10,210 nt of DNA, taken from Minthousia sp045628125. Its GTDB lineage: Bacteria > Bacteroidota > Bacteroidia > Bacteroidales > Bacteroidaceae. The notes under the pieces were generated by a model. It was not told the origin of the DNA. It made no database searches and saw only the letters and a list, made by a program, of their open reading frames with translations. Made by a program: the position numbers and the translations under genes. Position 1 is the first letter of the stretch; every line of letters starts with the position of its first letter. The DNA lies in the NCBI GenBank assembly GCA_045628125.1, contig JAZQPA010000058.1, forward strand, positions 1 to 10,210, in the 5' to 3' direction. This document shows positions 1 through 7,831 of the stretch, piece after piece.

Positions 1-1127
1 TGAACAAGACCAAGAAGATTGCCGTTATTGGCGGTAACGCTATCCAAACTCAGGCTTTAGGTGGTGTAGGTGCCGGTGTAAAGGCTCTGTACGAGATTAC
101 TCCGTTACAGGGTTTGAAGAACCGTATCGGCGATAAGGCAGAGATCACCTTTGCTCAGGGCTATAAGAATTATGGCCGCGAGGAGAAGCGCAACCAGATT
201 TCGGCTTACGGTGAACCTGATGAGGCATTGTTGGCAGAGGCTGTTCAGTTGGCCAAGGAATCTGACATCGTCATTTTCGTAGCAGGTAACAACCGTGAGA
301 TTGAGACCGAGGGCTCAGACCGTACTACTATCGATCTGCCTATGGGTCAGGATAAGATTGCAGCAGCACTGGCTGAGGCAAATAAGAATCTGGTTACTGT
401 TGTTGTTACTGGTGCTCCAGCAGATTTACAGACCATCCAGAAGGTTTCTCCTAGTATCCTGGTTTCTTGGTTCAACGGTACCGAAGGTGGTAATGCTCTG
501 GCAGATATTCTGGTTGGTAATGTTTCTCCTTCCGGCAAATTGCCTTTCACATTCCCTGTAAAACTGGAGGATTCTCCTGCATATGCTCTGGGCGTATATC
601 CTCAGGAGTTGAAGGATGAGAACGGTGACGTATTCGTTAACCTGGTGAACCGTCAGCGCATGGACCGCAGCAAGATCAAGTTGAACGCGGACTACTCTGA
701 AGATATTCTGGTAGGTTACCGCTGGTTCGACACCAAGAAGGTAGCTGTTATGTATCCATTCGGTCACGGTTTGTCATACACCACATTCGACTACAGCAAC
801 CTTTCTGCAAAGGCCGTTAAGGATGGTATTCAGGTGACTCTGACTGTAGCTAATACCGGAAAGTGCGATGCTGACGAGGTGGTTCAGGTATATGCATCAA
901 GACCAGACTCAAAGATTCAGAGACCTGTTAAGGAGTTGAAAGGTTTTGAGCGTATCAGCTTGAAGGCTGGTGAATCAAAGCAGGTTAATATTCTGTTGGC
1001 ACGCAACGACTTCCGTCACTGGAACGAGACCACCAATGCGTGGGACATTGAGAAAGGTGCTGTGAAACTGATGGTAGGTAGCTCATCACAGGATATCCGA
1101 CTGACACAAGACACAAACCTTAAATAA
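1..1127 (+). CDS. Glycoside hydrolase family 3 enzyme, C-terminal part (beta-glucosidase/beta-xylosidase type), 5' end outside window
   Basis: The reading frame is open from the left edge (first full codon at position 3) to TAA at 1125-1127, giving 374 residues of a longer protein. Fragment residues about 1-251 match the GH3 C-terminal alpha/beta domain. It opens with KIAVIGGNA, continues with TPLQGLKNR, and has VFVAGNN followed by IETEGSDR and LPMGQ; it closes with the hallmark YPFGHGLSYTTF. Residues about 291-374 form the fibronectin III-like domain (DEVVQVY, RPVKELKGFERI, LKAGES). The Glu of EGSDR (fragment residue 103) sits where GH3 enzymes carry the acid/base; this assignment is from family knowledge. 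The Asp nucleophile lies in the N-terminal barrel, beyond the edge. The family cleaves terminal beta-glucosides or beta-xylosides from oligosaccharides, typically in the periplasm; the exact substrate cannot be read from this half. It is followed 9 bases later by the next gene, so co-transcription is likely. A TTG at 114 is an internal Leu codon, not the start. Confidence 0.93.
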   Translation, partial: NKTKKIAVIGGNAIQTQALGGVGAGVKALYEITPLQGLKNRIGDKAEITFAQGYKNYGREEKRNQISAYGEPDEALLAEAVQLAKESDIVIFVAGNNREIETEGSDRTTIDLPMGQDKIAAALAEANKNLVTVVVTGAPADLQTIQKVSPSILVSWFNGTEGGNALADILVGNVSPSGKLPFTFPVKLEDSPAYALGVYPQELKDENGDVFVNLVNRQRMDRSKIKLNADYSEDILVGYRWFDTKKVAVMYPFGHGLSYTTFDYSNLSAKAVKDGIQVTLTVANTGKCDADEVVQVYASRPDSKIQRPVKELKGFERISLKAGESKQVNILLARNDFRHWNETTNAWDIEKGAVKLMVGSSSQDIRLTQDTNLK

Positions 1128-1136
1128 AATAACATT

Positions 1137-3017
1137 ATGAAACTTTTACGATTATTTTGTCTGCTGATCTGCGCTATGATTTGCGCAAACAGTTATGCGG
1201 GAAAGTACAAGAACTTTAAAGTCTCTACGTATATCCGTTCATACGATATCGTAAAGATGAAAGACCAGAAGTTCCTGGAGGAAACTTGGGAAGTGGTAAG
1301 CAAACAGGTAGATCTGGACAAGATTTACTTGGAAACTCACCGCGACATGGTCATCGTAGATGAAGCGTTACTACTGAAAGTCAAGAAATTCTTTGAGAGC
1401 AAAGGACTAGAAGTGGGCGGTGGTATCACCTATACCATCATGGAGCCTAATGATTTTCAGACATTCAGCTATGCCCGTCCAGAGGACCGCAAGAAAGTTC
1501 AGGAAATTGCAGAATACACAGCTAAGCACTTCGACGACTTCATTCTGGATGATTTCTTCTTCATTGACGTGAAGAATGACGATGAGATTGCAGCAAAGGG
1601 CAATAAGAGTTGGACAGAATACCGTCTGGAACTGATGGCAAAGGCAGGAAAGGAACTGATTGTGGACCCTGCCCACAAGGTTAATCCTAAGTGCAAGGTT
1701 ATTGTGAAGTATCCTAACTGGTATGACCATTTCCAGGGTTCAGGTTTCAATCTGGAAGCAGAGCCTCTGTATTTTGACGGATTGTGGACTGGTACTGAGA
1801 CCCGCGATCCAGCCAGCGACCAGCACCTTCAGAACTACCTGAGCTATAATGTAGTACGTTATTTCGACAACATTGCGCCAGGTAAAAATGGTGGTGGTTG
1901 GGTTGACCAGGGTGGTTTGAACCTGGGTATGGACCGTTATGCAGAGCAGTTGCACCTGACCATGCTGTCCAAGACTCCAGAAATCATTCTGTGGAACTAC
2001 ATGCAGTTGTACGAAGTAAAGCTGAACGAGAGTTTCCGTACTCCATGGCAGGGTATGGGTACCAGCTTCAACTATGATGAGATGACCGCTCCATTCCAGA
2101 GAGGCAAAGAGACCGTTACTCCAACCACCATGGCACGCATCTCAAGCGTGACCTTGCGACATACGGATGAAATCATCGGCAAGCTGGGTAATCCTATCGG
2201 TTTGGTAAGCTACAAACCATATCATTCTAACGGCGAGGACTTCCTGCAGAACTATCTGGGTATGATTGGTCTTCCAATGAACATGTATCCAACCTTCCAG
2301 ACAAACCAGCAGCAGATTCTGCTGACACAGCAGGCAGCAAAGGATCCTCAGATCATGGATAAGATCAAGGCCCAACTGAAGAAAGGTGGTGATGTGATTG
2401 TCACAACCGGACTGCTGAAGGCCATCAAGGACAAGTTGGCTGATGTTTGTGAACTCTACTGCGGTGATTTGAAGGCTATTGTTCAGGACTTTGGCAAGGC
2501 AGGAAAGGCTGAGCGTGAGTTTATCATCCCTCAGGTTAAATACTTCACTAACGATGCATGGGAAGTAGTTAGCGCAGGCCGTCCATTGACTGGTGGCGTT
2601 TCCGGTTATCCAATTCTGTTGCGTGACAGTTACTCCAATGGTACATTGTATGTTCTGACCATCCCTGACGATTTTGGTGATTTGTATCAATATCCGGCAG
2701 GTGCCCTGAACACGATCAGACATATGATGAGTAAGGACTGCGGTCTGTACATTGAAGGTCCATCAAAGGTGGCATTGTTCCCTTATGACAACAAGACCTT
2801 TGTGGTTGAGAACTTCAACGACGAGCCTGTTGACATCAATATTGTTGTGAACAATAATATTGGAAACATCGAGAACTTGCAGACAGGTGAGAAATTGAAG
2901 CCAACAGCCGTACAGGTAGGCGAGAAGGCTTGGGCACGTATTCCTCAATACACCAAAGACCAGACCGTATTCAAGATGAAACTGATGCCTCATTCTTACA
3001 AGGCTTTCAAGTACTGA
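1137..3017 (+). CDS. Exported protein of unknown family, possible GH42-like glycoside hydrolase
   Basis: I cannot assign this 626-residue protein to a named family. Residues 1-21 form a signal peptide (hydrophobic core LFCLLICAMIC, likely cut after SYA), and the Cys residues lack a proper lipobox, so a soluble periplasmic protein is more likely than a lipoprotein. Residues about 25-330 look like alternating strands and helices of a (beta/alpha)8 barrel, with acid-rich strand ends typical of glycosidases: ILDDFFF (D138, D139), LYFDGLWTGTETRD (D214, E221, D224) and GGWVDQGG (D257). Residues about 350-470 (YKPYHSNGEDFLQNYLGM; KKGGDVIVTTGLL) resemble the Rossmann-like second domain of GH42 and related enzymes. 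Residues about 540-626 look like a terminal beta-sandwich. Lying between a GH3 gene and a hybrid regulator supports a role in glycan breakdown. ATG 1137 is the only start giving a complete signal peptide. It ends TGA then TAA directly before the next ATG. The enzymatic role is inference. Confidence 0.9.
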   Translation: MKLLRLFCLLICAMICANSYAGKYKNFKVSTYIRSYDIVKMKDQKFLEETWEVVSKQVDLDKIYLETHRDMVIVDEALLLKVKKFFESKGLEVGGGITYTIMEPNDFQTFSYARPEDRKKVQEIAEYTAKHFDDFILDDFFFIDVKNDDEIAAKGNKSWTEYRLELMAKAGKELIVDPAHKVNPKCKVIVKYPNWYDHFQGSGFNLEAEPLYFDGLWTGTETRDPASDQHLQNYLSYNVVRYFDNIAPGKNGGGWVDQGGLNLGMDRYAEQLHLTMLSKTPEIILWNYMQLYEVKLNESFRTPWQGMGTSFNYDEMTAPFQRGKETVTPTTMARISSVTLRHTDEIIGKLGNPIGLVSYKPYHSNGEDFLQNYLGMIGLPMNMYPTFQTNQQQILLTQQAAKDPQIMDKIKAQLKKGGDVIVTTGLLKAIKDKLADVCELYCGDLKAIVQDFGKAGKAEREFIIPQVKYFTNDAWEVVSAGRPLTGGVSGYPILLRDSYSNGTLYVLTIPDDFGDLYQYPAGALNTIRHMMSKDCGLYIEGPSKVALFPYDNKTFVVENFNDEPVDINIVVNNNIGNIENLQTGEKLKPTAVQVGEKAWARIPQYTKDQTVFKMKLMPHSYKAFKY

Positions 3018-3020
3018 TAA

Positions 3021-6000
3021 ATGATAAAAAGACTCACTAGATATCGCTATGCTATCATTGGGTTAATGATTGTATGGGTGGGATTGTTTTCCGAGGCGCT
3101 TGGCGCCATCGGGAAACAACCTCCCTTTATGTTCCGGCATCTTACATCATCCGATGGACTGATCAACAACAGCATCACAGCTTTGTACCGGGACAGTAAC
3201 GGTTTCCTTTGGGTAGGAACATCTGCAGGATTGAACCGATACGACTCCTACCACTTTCTCTCTTTTACTAATTTTGCCGGTCAACCCAGAAACAATCAGA
3301 TTCAGAACATCTTTGAGGACTGGGATGGCCATATTTGGGCAGAAACACTAACAGGATATTCCTATTTCGATTACAATACAGACCGGTTCAATGAGGATAT
3401 TGGCGGATTTCTGCGCAACATCAACATTGATCCCGATTCTATCCTGAAAATTGGTGTAAGCCGCAAACGTGACATGTTGTGGGCTTACAACAAGCAGAGT
3501 CTTTATATTTACAACAAACGGCAAGACACTACAAAGAAGATAGCCATCACACATGGAGACATTTCGGAAATCTATGTAGCAGATGAATATCTTTATACCA
3601 TTTTCCATTCCGGAAAATTAGTAGCCATTGATGTAAATACGCTCTCAACTGTAGATATACCCATCCCTGAACAGTTTGTCTCTTCCATAGCGGGACAAAC
3701 ACCTCATATCTTCGTAGACCATTCCAGCGGATTATGGGTTCATACCTTTCAGAACAGCAAACTATTCTATAAAAAAAATCCATCATCGGAGTGGGAGGAG
3801 ATAGTCCTCTCTAATGTTCAGAATATATTCAATCGAGTAAGAGCCATTACCGAAGACGGCAATGGCAATGTGTGGATTATTACCAGCCACCAGGGAGCAT
3901 TTGTGCTTAAGCCTGGTTCCGGAAATGTAATCCGATTAGTTAATAATCCACTACAATCCCATACAATTGCCAGTGACAACCTGACAGCCATCTGTTCGGA
4001 TAAAGATGGTATTGTCTGGCTAGGAACCTTCAAAAAGGGTATTTCCTATTTTTCACCTCATGCTCAGGTTATTCTGAGTCACCACATGATTCCGCATAGC
4101 GATGTCATCTCCTTTTATGAAGATAAGGAAGATGTATGGTTAGGAACCGATGGAGGAGGATTACTCAAACTACAGTCGGACAATAGCGTAGTCAAGGTTC
4201 CCGTGGAGGCAAACGTCATCCAGACCATAAAGACAGATTCAAAAGGTTGCCTGTGGTTGGGAACATTCCAAAACGGTCTCTTCAAATACCAGAACGGCCG
4301 GGTAGAACATTTCACCATAAGCAACAGTGAACTGGCGAGCAACATCATCTATGACCTTTTCTTTGATAAGGAAGGATTCCTGTGGCTGGCAACCCTGGAT
4401 GGTACCATACAGAAAGTTAATACTCAAACCATGAAGTTTGAGACCATATACCAAGACAGGCTGAATATCCGTTCCATGGCTTACAATGGTGTGGATTCCT
4501 TATATGCCGCCACGTCCAAAGGATTACTAGGACTGGACGTAAATACAGGAAAACACGACATGCTGCTGATGGAGAATACTGCCATCTTAGCCCTGTACAA
4601 AGATTCCAGAGACATTGTCTGGATGGGAAATGCAGAAGGATTAACCTATTTCGACCTGAAGACCCGAAAGGTGGGGCGTTTGACCATAGCTGATGGACTC
4701 AGTTCCAATTCCATAACATCCATAGCCGAAGATGACAATCAGCAAATCTGGGTTGGAACGGCTAACGGACTAAACCGTCTGAAATGGGTTAAAGATTCGT
4801 ATAGTATTGCCCAATATTTTGAATCGGATGGTGTAGTAAGCAACAACATCAATGAGCGTGCTATCTACAAGCAGAAAAATGGAAATATTTTTGTTGGAAC
4901 ACCAGAGGGATACAGTATTATTATTCCTCAGGACATCGTTTCGAACAATTACAATGGTGTGGTGCACCTGACAGATCTTGTATCACCACTCCCATCAGTC
5001 ATGGAATTGTTGCACCGGAAGTCCATGGAATCAACCTATGAGATTTCATTGCCAGAAGGCAACACATCTGTAATTGCCAGATTCTCCACACTGGATTTCA
5101 ACAACAAGGGACAGATTTCATATTTCCTGCGGATAAACGGAACAGGAGACTGGACAAAAATGAGTGGTAACGAGATAAATGCCACTCTGCTTCCTGAAGG
5201 AGATTATAAACTGGAAGTAAAGGCAAGCAATGCCAATGGAGATTTCTCGCCGAACATCAAGACCATCAATGTACATGTATATCCGCCTTTCTACCGGACC
5301 CGATGGGCATACCTGGTTTATACCATTCTAGCCGGATTATTGGCATGGATTGTGATTTATAATGTGAGAAGCCGCAGAAAGAAGAAACTTCAAAGGGAGG
5401 TAATCCAACAAGAAGCAGAGCATCAGAAAAAGATGATGGATATGAAGTTGCAGTTCTTTGCCAATGTCAGTCATGAATTGCGCACCCCACTTACTCTCAT
5501 CATCAACCCATTGGAGGAATTTATGAATAAATACCCCCAATACCAGAACTCGCTTCTGTCTACGGTCAACCACAATGCAAATTACTTGCTGGAGCTGATT
5601 AATCAGCTTCTGGATTTCAGAAAGTTGGATGCAGCAGGCGAGAATATCAGTTATATGCATTGTGATATTGTAGCTTTGGTACGAGACCAATTCCAATCCT
5701 TTGACAGTCTGGCTAAGCAGAAGAATATCCAATATACGCTGGACACATCAAAATCTGTGATTATGATGGATTGTGATTACGACAAACTGCGTAAAATCAC
5801 AATTAATATTATCTCTAATGCATTCAAGTTTACTCCTAATGGGGGAAAAATAGGTCTGGGAATCAGTACAGAAACTGTTGCTCAGGAACAATGGGTGAAA
5901 ATTGTGTTCCAAGATAGTGGTTGCGGCATGGAGGCCGATCAGAAAGATAAAATCTTCGACTGTTTCTATCAAATTGAATCACAAGATCACAGTCAAGGTG

Positions 6001-6950
6001 GAAGTGGTATCGGTTTGTATCTGGTAAAGCAATATGTAGACCTGCATCATGGAACGATAACTGTATCAGATAATGTCCCCAATGGCACTGTCTTTACCAT
6101 TCTACTTCCATTACGGGCAAAACTGGGTACTGACGTTCAGACAGAAAAGCCATCAGAGAAAGCTGAGAAAAACGCAGAGTTGGGCGAGAATGTCAACTAC
6201 ACCATTCTGGTGGTTGACGACAATATTGAGTTCCTCAATTTCTTGGTTGCCAGCATCTCAACTCAATACAATGTTCTGAAAGCGACAAACGGACAGGAAG
6301 CCCTTCAGGTATTGGAACAGGAAAATGTGGATCTGGTCATCAGTGACGTAATGATGCCTATCATTGATGGATTACAACTCTGTCAAACCATCAAATCGGA
6401 CATCAGCACATCGCATATTCCTGTAATTTTACTGACTGCCCGTGTTGGTGACGACTATCAGGTAGAAGGTCTAACCCATGGTGCGGATGATTACATCACC
6501 AAACCATTCAGTATGGAAATTCTGAAACTGCGTGTTAAGAAAATGTTGGAAAACCATCTGAAACGCCAGGAACAGTTTGATCGTGAAGTTAAAATTGAAC
6601 CTAGTAAGATAACCATAACTCCACTTGACCAGCAATTTATCCAAAAAGCAGTTCAAGTCGTTGAGGAGAACTTTGAGAATCCTGATTTCTCTGTGGAAAT
6701 GCTTGCAGAGCAGCTGAATCTCTCACGTGGTCATCTTTACAAGAAACTATCCAAGATTACCGGAAAGAATCCTATCGACTTTATCCGAATCATTCGAATG
6801 AAGCGAGCTCAGCAACTATTACAAGAGAGTCAATTGCAGATTTCAGAGATTGCCTACAAATTGGGATACAATTCTCCTAAATTATTCACTAAGCACTTCA
6901 AAGAGTCATTCAATATGACTCCTACCGAATACGCTGCAAAATGGAAATAA
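3021..6950 (+). CDS. Hybrid two-component system sensor kinase/AraC-type regulator (HTCS)
   Basis: This 1309-residue protein joins sensor, kinase, receiver and DNA-binding parts in one chain, the usual regulator of Bacteroidetes polysaccharide utilisation loci; it senses an oligosaccharide in the periplasm and switches on the locus. Residues about 10-28 are a signal peptide or first membrane segment. Then come about ten recognisable beta-propeller (Reg_prop) repeats with cores such as GFLWVGTSAGLNRYD, GIVWLGTFKKGISYF and QIWVGTANGLNRL. A Y_Y_Y domain (about 673-755) leads to a membrane helix (762-782). The kinase has the phosphoacceptor His818 (FFANVSHELRTPL), an N-box with N929 and N933, DSGCGM (D965) and GGSGIGLYL (about 993-1001). 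The receiver (about 1060-1175) has D1066/D1067, phospho-acceptor D1109 (SDVMMP), T1139 and K1161. An AraC-type double helix-turn-helix fills about 1204-1309. All catalytic residues are present and the length is normal. The 3-base gap to the preceding gene suggests it is transcribed with the locus it controls. Confidence 0.97.
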   Translation: MIKRLTRYRYAIIGLMIVWVGLFSEALGAIGKQPPFMFRHLTSSDGLINNSITALYRDSNGFLWVGTSAGLNRYDSYHFLSFTNFAGQPRNNQIQNIFEDWDGHIWAETLTGYSYFDYNTDRFNEDIGGFLRNINIDPDSILKIGVSRKRDMLWAYNKQSLYIYNKRQDTTKKIAITHGDISEIYVADEYLYTIFHSGKLVAIDVNTLSTVDIPIPEQFVSSIAGQTPHIFVDHSSGLWVHTFQNSKLFYKKNPSSEWEEIVLSNVQNIFNRVRAITEDGNGNVWIITSHQGAFVLKPGSGNVIRLVNNPLQSHTIASDNLTAICSDKDGIVWLGTFKKGISYFSPHAQVILSHHMIPHSDVISFYEDKEDVWLGTDGGGLLKLQSDNSVVKVPVEANVIQTIKTDSKGCLWLGTFQNGLFKYQNGRVEHFTISNSELASNIIYDLFFDKEGFLWLATLDGTIQKVNTQTMKFETIYQDRLNIRSMAYNGVDSLYAATSKGLLGLDVNTGKHDMLLMENTAILALYKDSRDIVWMGNAEGLTYFDLKTRKVGRLTIADGLSSNSITSIAEDDNQQIWVGTANGLNRLKWVKDSYSIAQYFESDGVVSNNINERAIYKQKNGNIFVGTPEGYSIIIPQDIVSNNYNGVVHLTDLVSPLPSVMELLHRKSMESTYEISLPEGNTSVIARFSTLDFNNKGQISYFLRINGTGDWTKMSGNEINATLLPEGDYKLEVKASNANGDFSPNIKTINVHVYPPFYRTRWAYLVYTILAGLLAWIVIYNVRSRRKKKLQREVIQQEAEHQKKMMDMKLQFFANVSHELRTPLTLIINPLEEFMNKYPQYQNSLLSTVNHNANYLLELINQLLDFRKLDAAGENISYMHCDIVALVRDQFQSFDSLAKQKNIQYTLDTSKSVIMMDCDYDKLRKITINIISNAFKFTPNGGKIGLGISTETVAQEQWVKIVFQDSGCGMEADQKDKIFDCFYQIESQDHSQGGSGIGLYLVKQYVDLHHGTITVSDNVPNGTVFTILLPLRAKLGTDVQTEKPSEKAEKNAELGENVNYTILVVDDNIEFLNFLVASISTQYNVLKATNGQEALQVLEQENVDLVISDVMMPIIDGLQLCQTIKSDISTSHIPVILLTARVGDDYQVEGLTHGADDYITKPFSMEILKLRVKKMLENHLKRQEQFDREVKIEPSKITITPLDQQFIQKAVQVVEENFENPDFSVEMLAEQLNLSRGHLYKKLSKITGKNPIDFIRIIRMKRAQQLLQESQLQISEIAYKLGYNSPKLFTKHFKESFNMTPTEYAAKWK

Positions 6951-6984
6951 AAAAGGATGAGTTTATCACTCATCCTTTTTTATT
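6946..6984. terminator. Bidirectional intrinsic terminator between convergent genes
   Basis: Bases 6946-6962 (AATAAAAAAGGATGAGT) are perfectly complementary to 6968-6984, giving a 17-bp stem with a 5-base loop (TTATC). Runs of six A and six T flank the GGATGAGT core, so either strand gives a hairpin followed by a U-tract. It occupies the whole gap between the HTCS and the convergent cyclophilin gene and overlaps both stop codons, so it should end transcripts from both directions. Confidence 0.9.
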
Positions 6985-7828
6985 ATTGTACGATTGAAAC
7001 ACTGATAATCGTCACATCATCTACCGGTCTATTTCTTCTATCTGTACGAACCTGTTGGATATCGTTGATAATATCGAAACCCTCAATTACTTCACCAAAG
7101 ACTGTATAAGCATTATCCAAATGTGGGGTACCACCGATTGTGGTATAATCCTTCAGCATTTCAGGAGTAATCTTAAATGCGGGACTTTCAGCAAGTCTAC
7201 GCTTAGCCTGAGCTTCCATGGTATCCTGAAGCGCACTTAACTTATCCACAGCCTTAGCCTTGCGCAGGCTTACAATTTCGTCGTGATGGCTGGAGCTGAT
7301 AGAATCGAAATAGACTTTTAATCGGGCGTCATTGAGTTCCTTTTCCTTGAATTCCAATTTTGGCTGAGTCCACTTTTGACCTGTAACAATGTAGAACTGG
7401 CAACCGGAAGACTCACGTTTCGGATTTACATCATCATTTTCTCTGGCCGCAGCTAATGCACCAAACTTATGATAATATTTAGGATAAACAATCTCGCATG
7501 GTACAGTATAACCGATATCACCAGCACCGCAAGCCTCACCAGGTGGAACATTTTTTGCTGTAGGGTCACCTGCCTGTATCATGAAACTCTTGATAACACG
7601 ATGAAAAATGATACCTTCATAAGTCTTGTTCTTTACCAGTTTGATGAAGTTATCACGATGTTTTGGAGTCTCATTGTACAACTTTACCTTGAAATTTCCT
7701 GCGGAGGTTTCAAATAAAACAACTGTCTCACCCTCTGCAACCGAACGGGTAAGCATCTCACCTTTTTTCTCTGCCTTACATGCTCCCATCGTCAAGGCCA
7801 GAAGTAAAAATAAAACTATCTTTTTCAT
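6983..7828 (-). CDS. Lipoprotein cyclophilin-type peptidyl-prolyl cis-trans isomerase
   Basis: This 281-residue protein isomerises proline peptide bonds and probably helps fold exported proteins. It begins with a lipoprotein signal, MKKIVLFLLLALTMGAC, with Cys17 as the likely lipidated residue; the bases after Cys17 encode KAEKK, not a run of acidic residues, so a periplasm-facing anchor is more likely than surface display (inference). The cyclophilin core begins near residue 36 (VVLFETSAGNFKVKLY). The active-site motif FHRVIKSFMIQAGDP supplies Arg77, Phe82 and Gln85, equivalent to R55, F60 and Q63 of human cyclophilin A. SSGCQFYIVTG (140-150) and LDNAYTVFGEV (237-247) complete the fold. The Trp of cyclophilin A that contacts cyclosporin is probably replaced by His236. 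Residues about 154-228 are a charged, helical insertion absent from minimal cyclophilins of about 165 residues. The gene starts 3 bases after the GH36 stop, so it is very likely the second gene of that operon. Confidence 0.95.
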   Translation of the reverse strand: MKKIVLFLLLALTMGACKAEKKGEMLTRSVAEGETVVLFETSAGNFKVKLYNETPKHRDNFIKLVKNKTYEGIIFHRVIKSFMIQAGDPTAKNVPPGEACGAGDIGYTVPCEIVYPKYYHKFGALAAARENDDVNPKRESSGCQFYIVTGQKWTQPKLEFKEKELNDARLKVYFDSISSSHHDEIVSLRKAKAVDKLSALQDTMEAQAKRRLAESPAFKITPEMLKDYTTIGGTPHLDNAYTVFGEVIEGFDIINDIQQVRTDRRNRPVDDVTIISVSIVQ

Positions 7829-7831
7829 AAC

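Noticed and set aside
114..1127. A complete short gene starting at TTG 114
   Set aside because: The frame is open back to the window edge and codes for recognisable GH3 sequence (KIAVIGGNA) before this codon; TTG here is an internal Leu.
1137..1200. Lipoprotein signal on the unknown-family protein, because of several Cys residues near the N-terminus
   Set aside because: The residues before each Cys (Phe, Ile, Ile) do not fit a lipobox, while SYA followed by Gly fits an ordinary signal peptidase I site.
2142..2723. A 193-residue minus-strand open frame
   Set aside because: It lies wholly within the plus-strand unknown-family gene, has no recognisable domain and a composition typical of an antisense shadow.
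3231..4790. Tandem DNA repeats in the sensor part of the HTCS
   Set aside because: The repetition is at protein level (beta-propeller blades with W-V/L-G-T cores); the DNA copies are too diverged to count as a nucleotide repeat.
5337..5732. A 131-residue minus-strand open frame
   Set aside because: It is antisense to the kinase domain of the HTCS, which is strongly conserved in the plus frame; nothing supports translation of the reverse strand.
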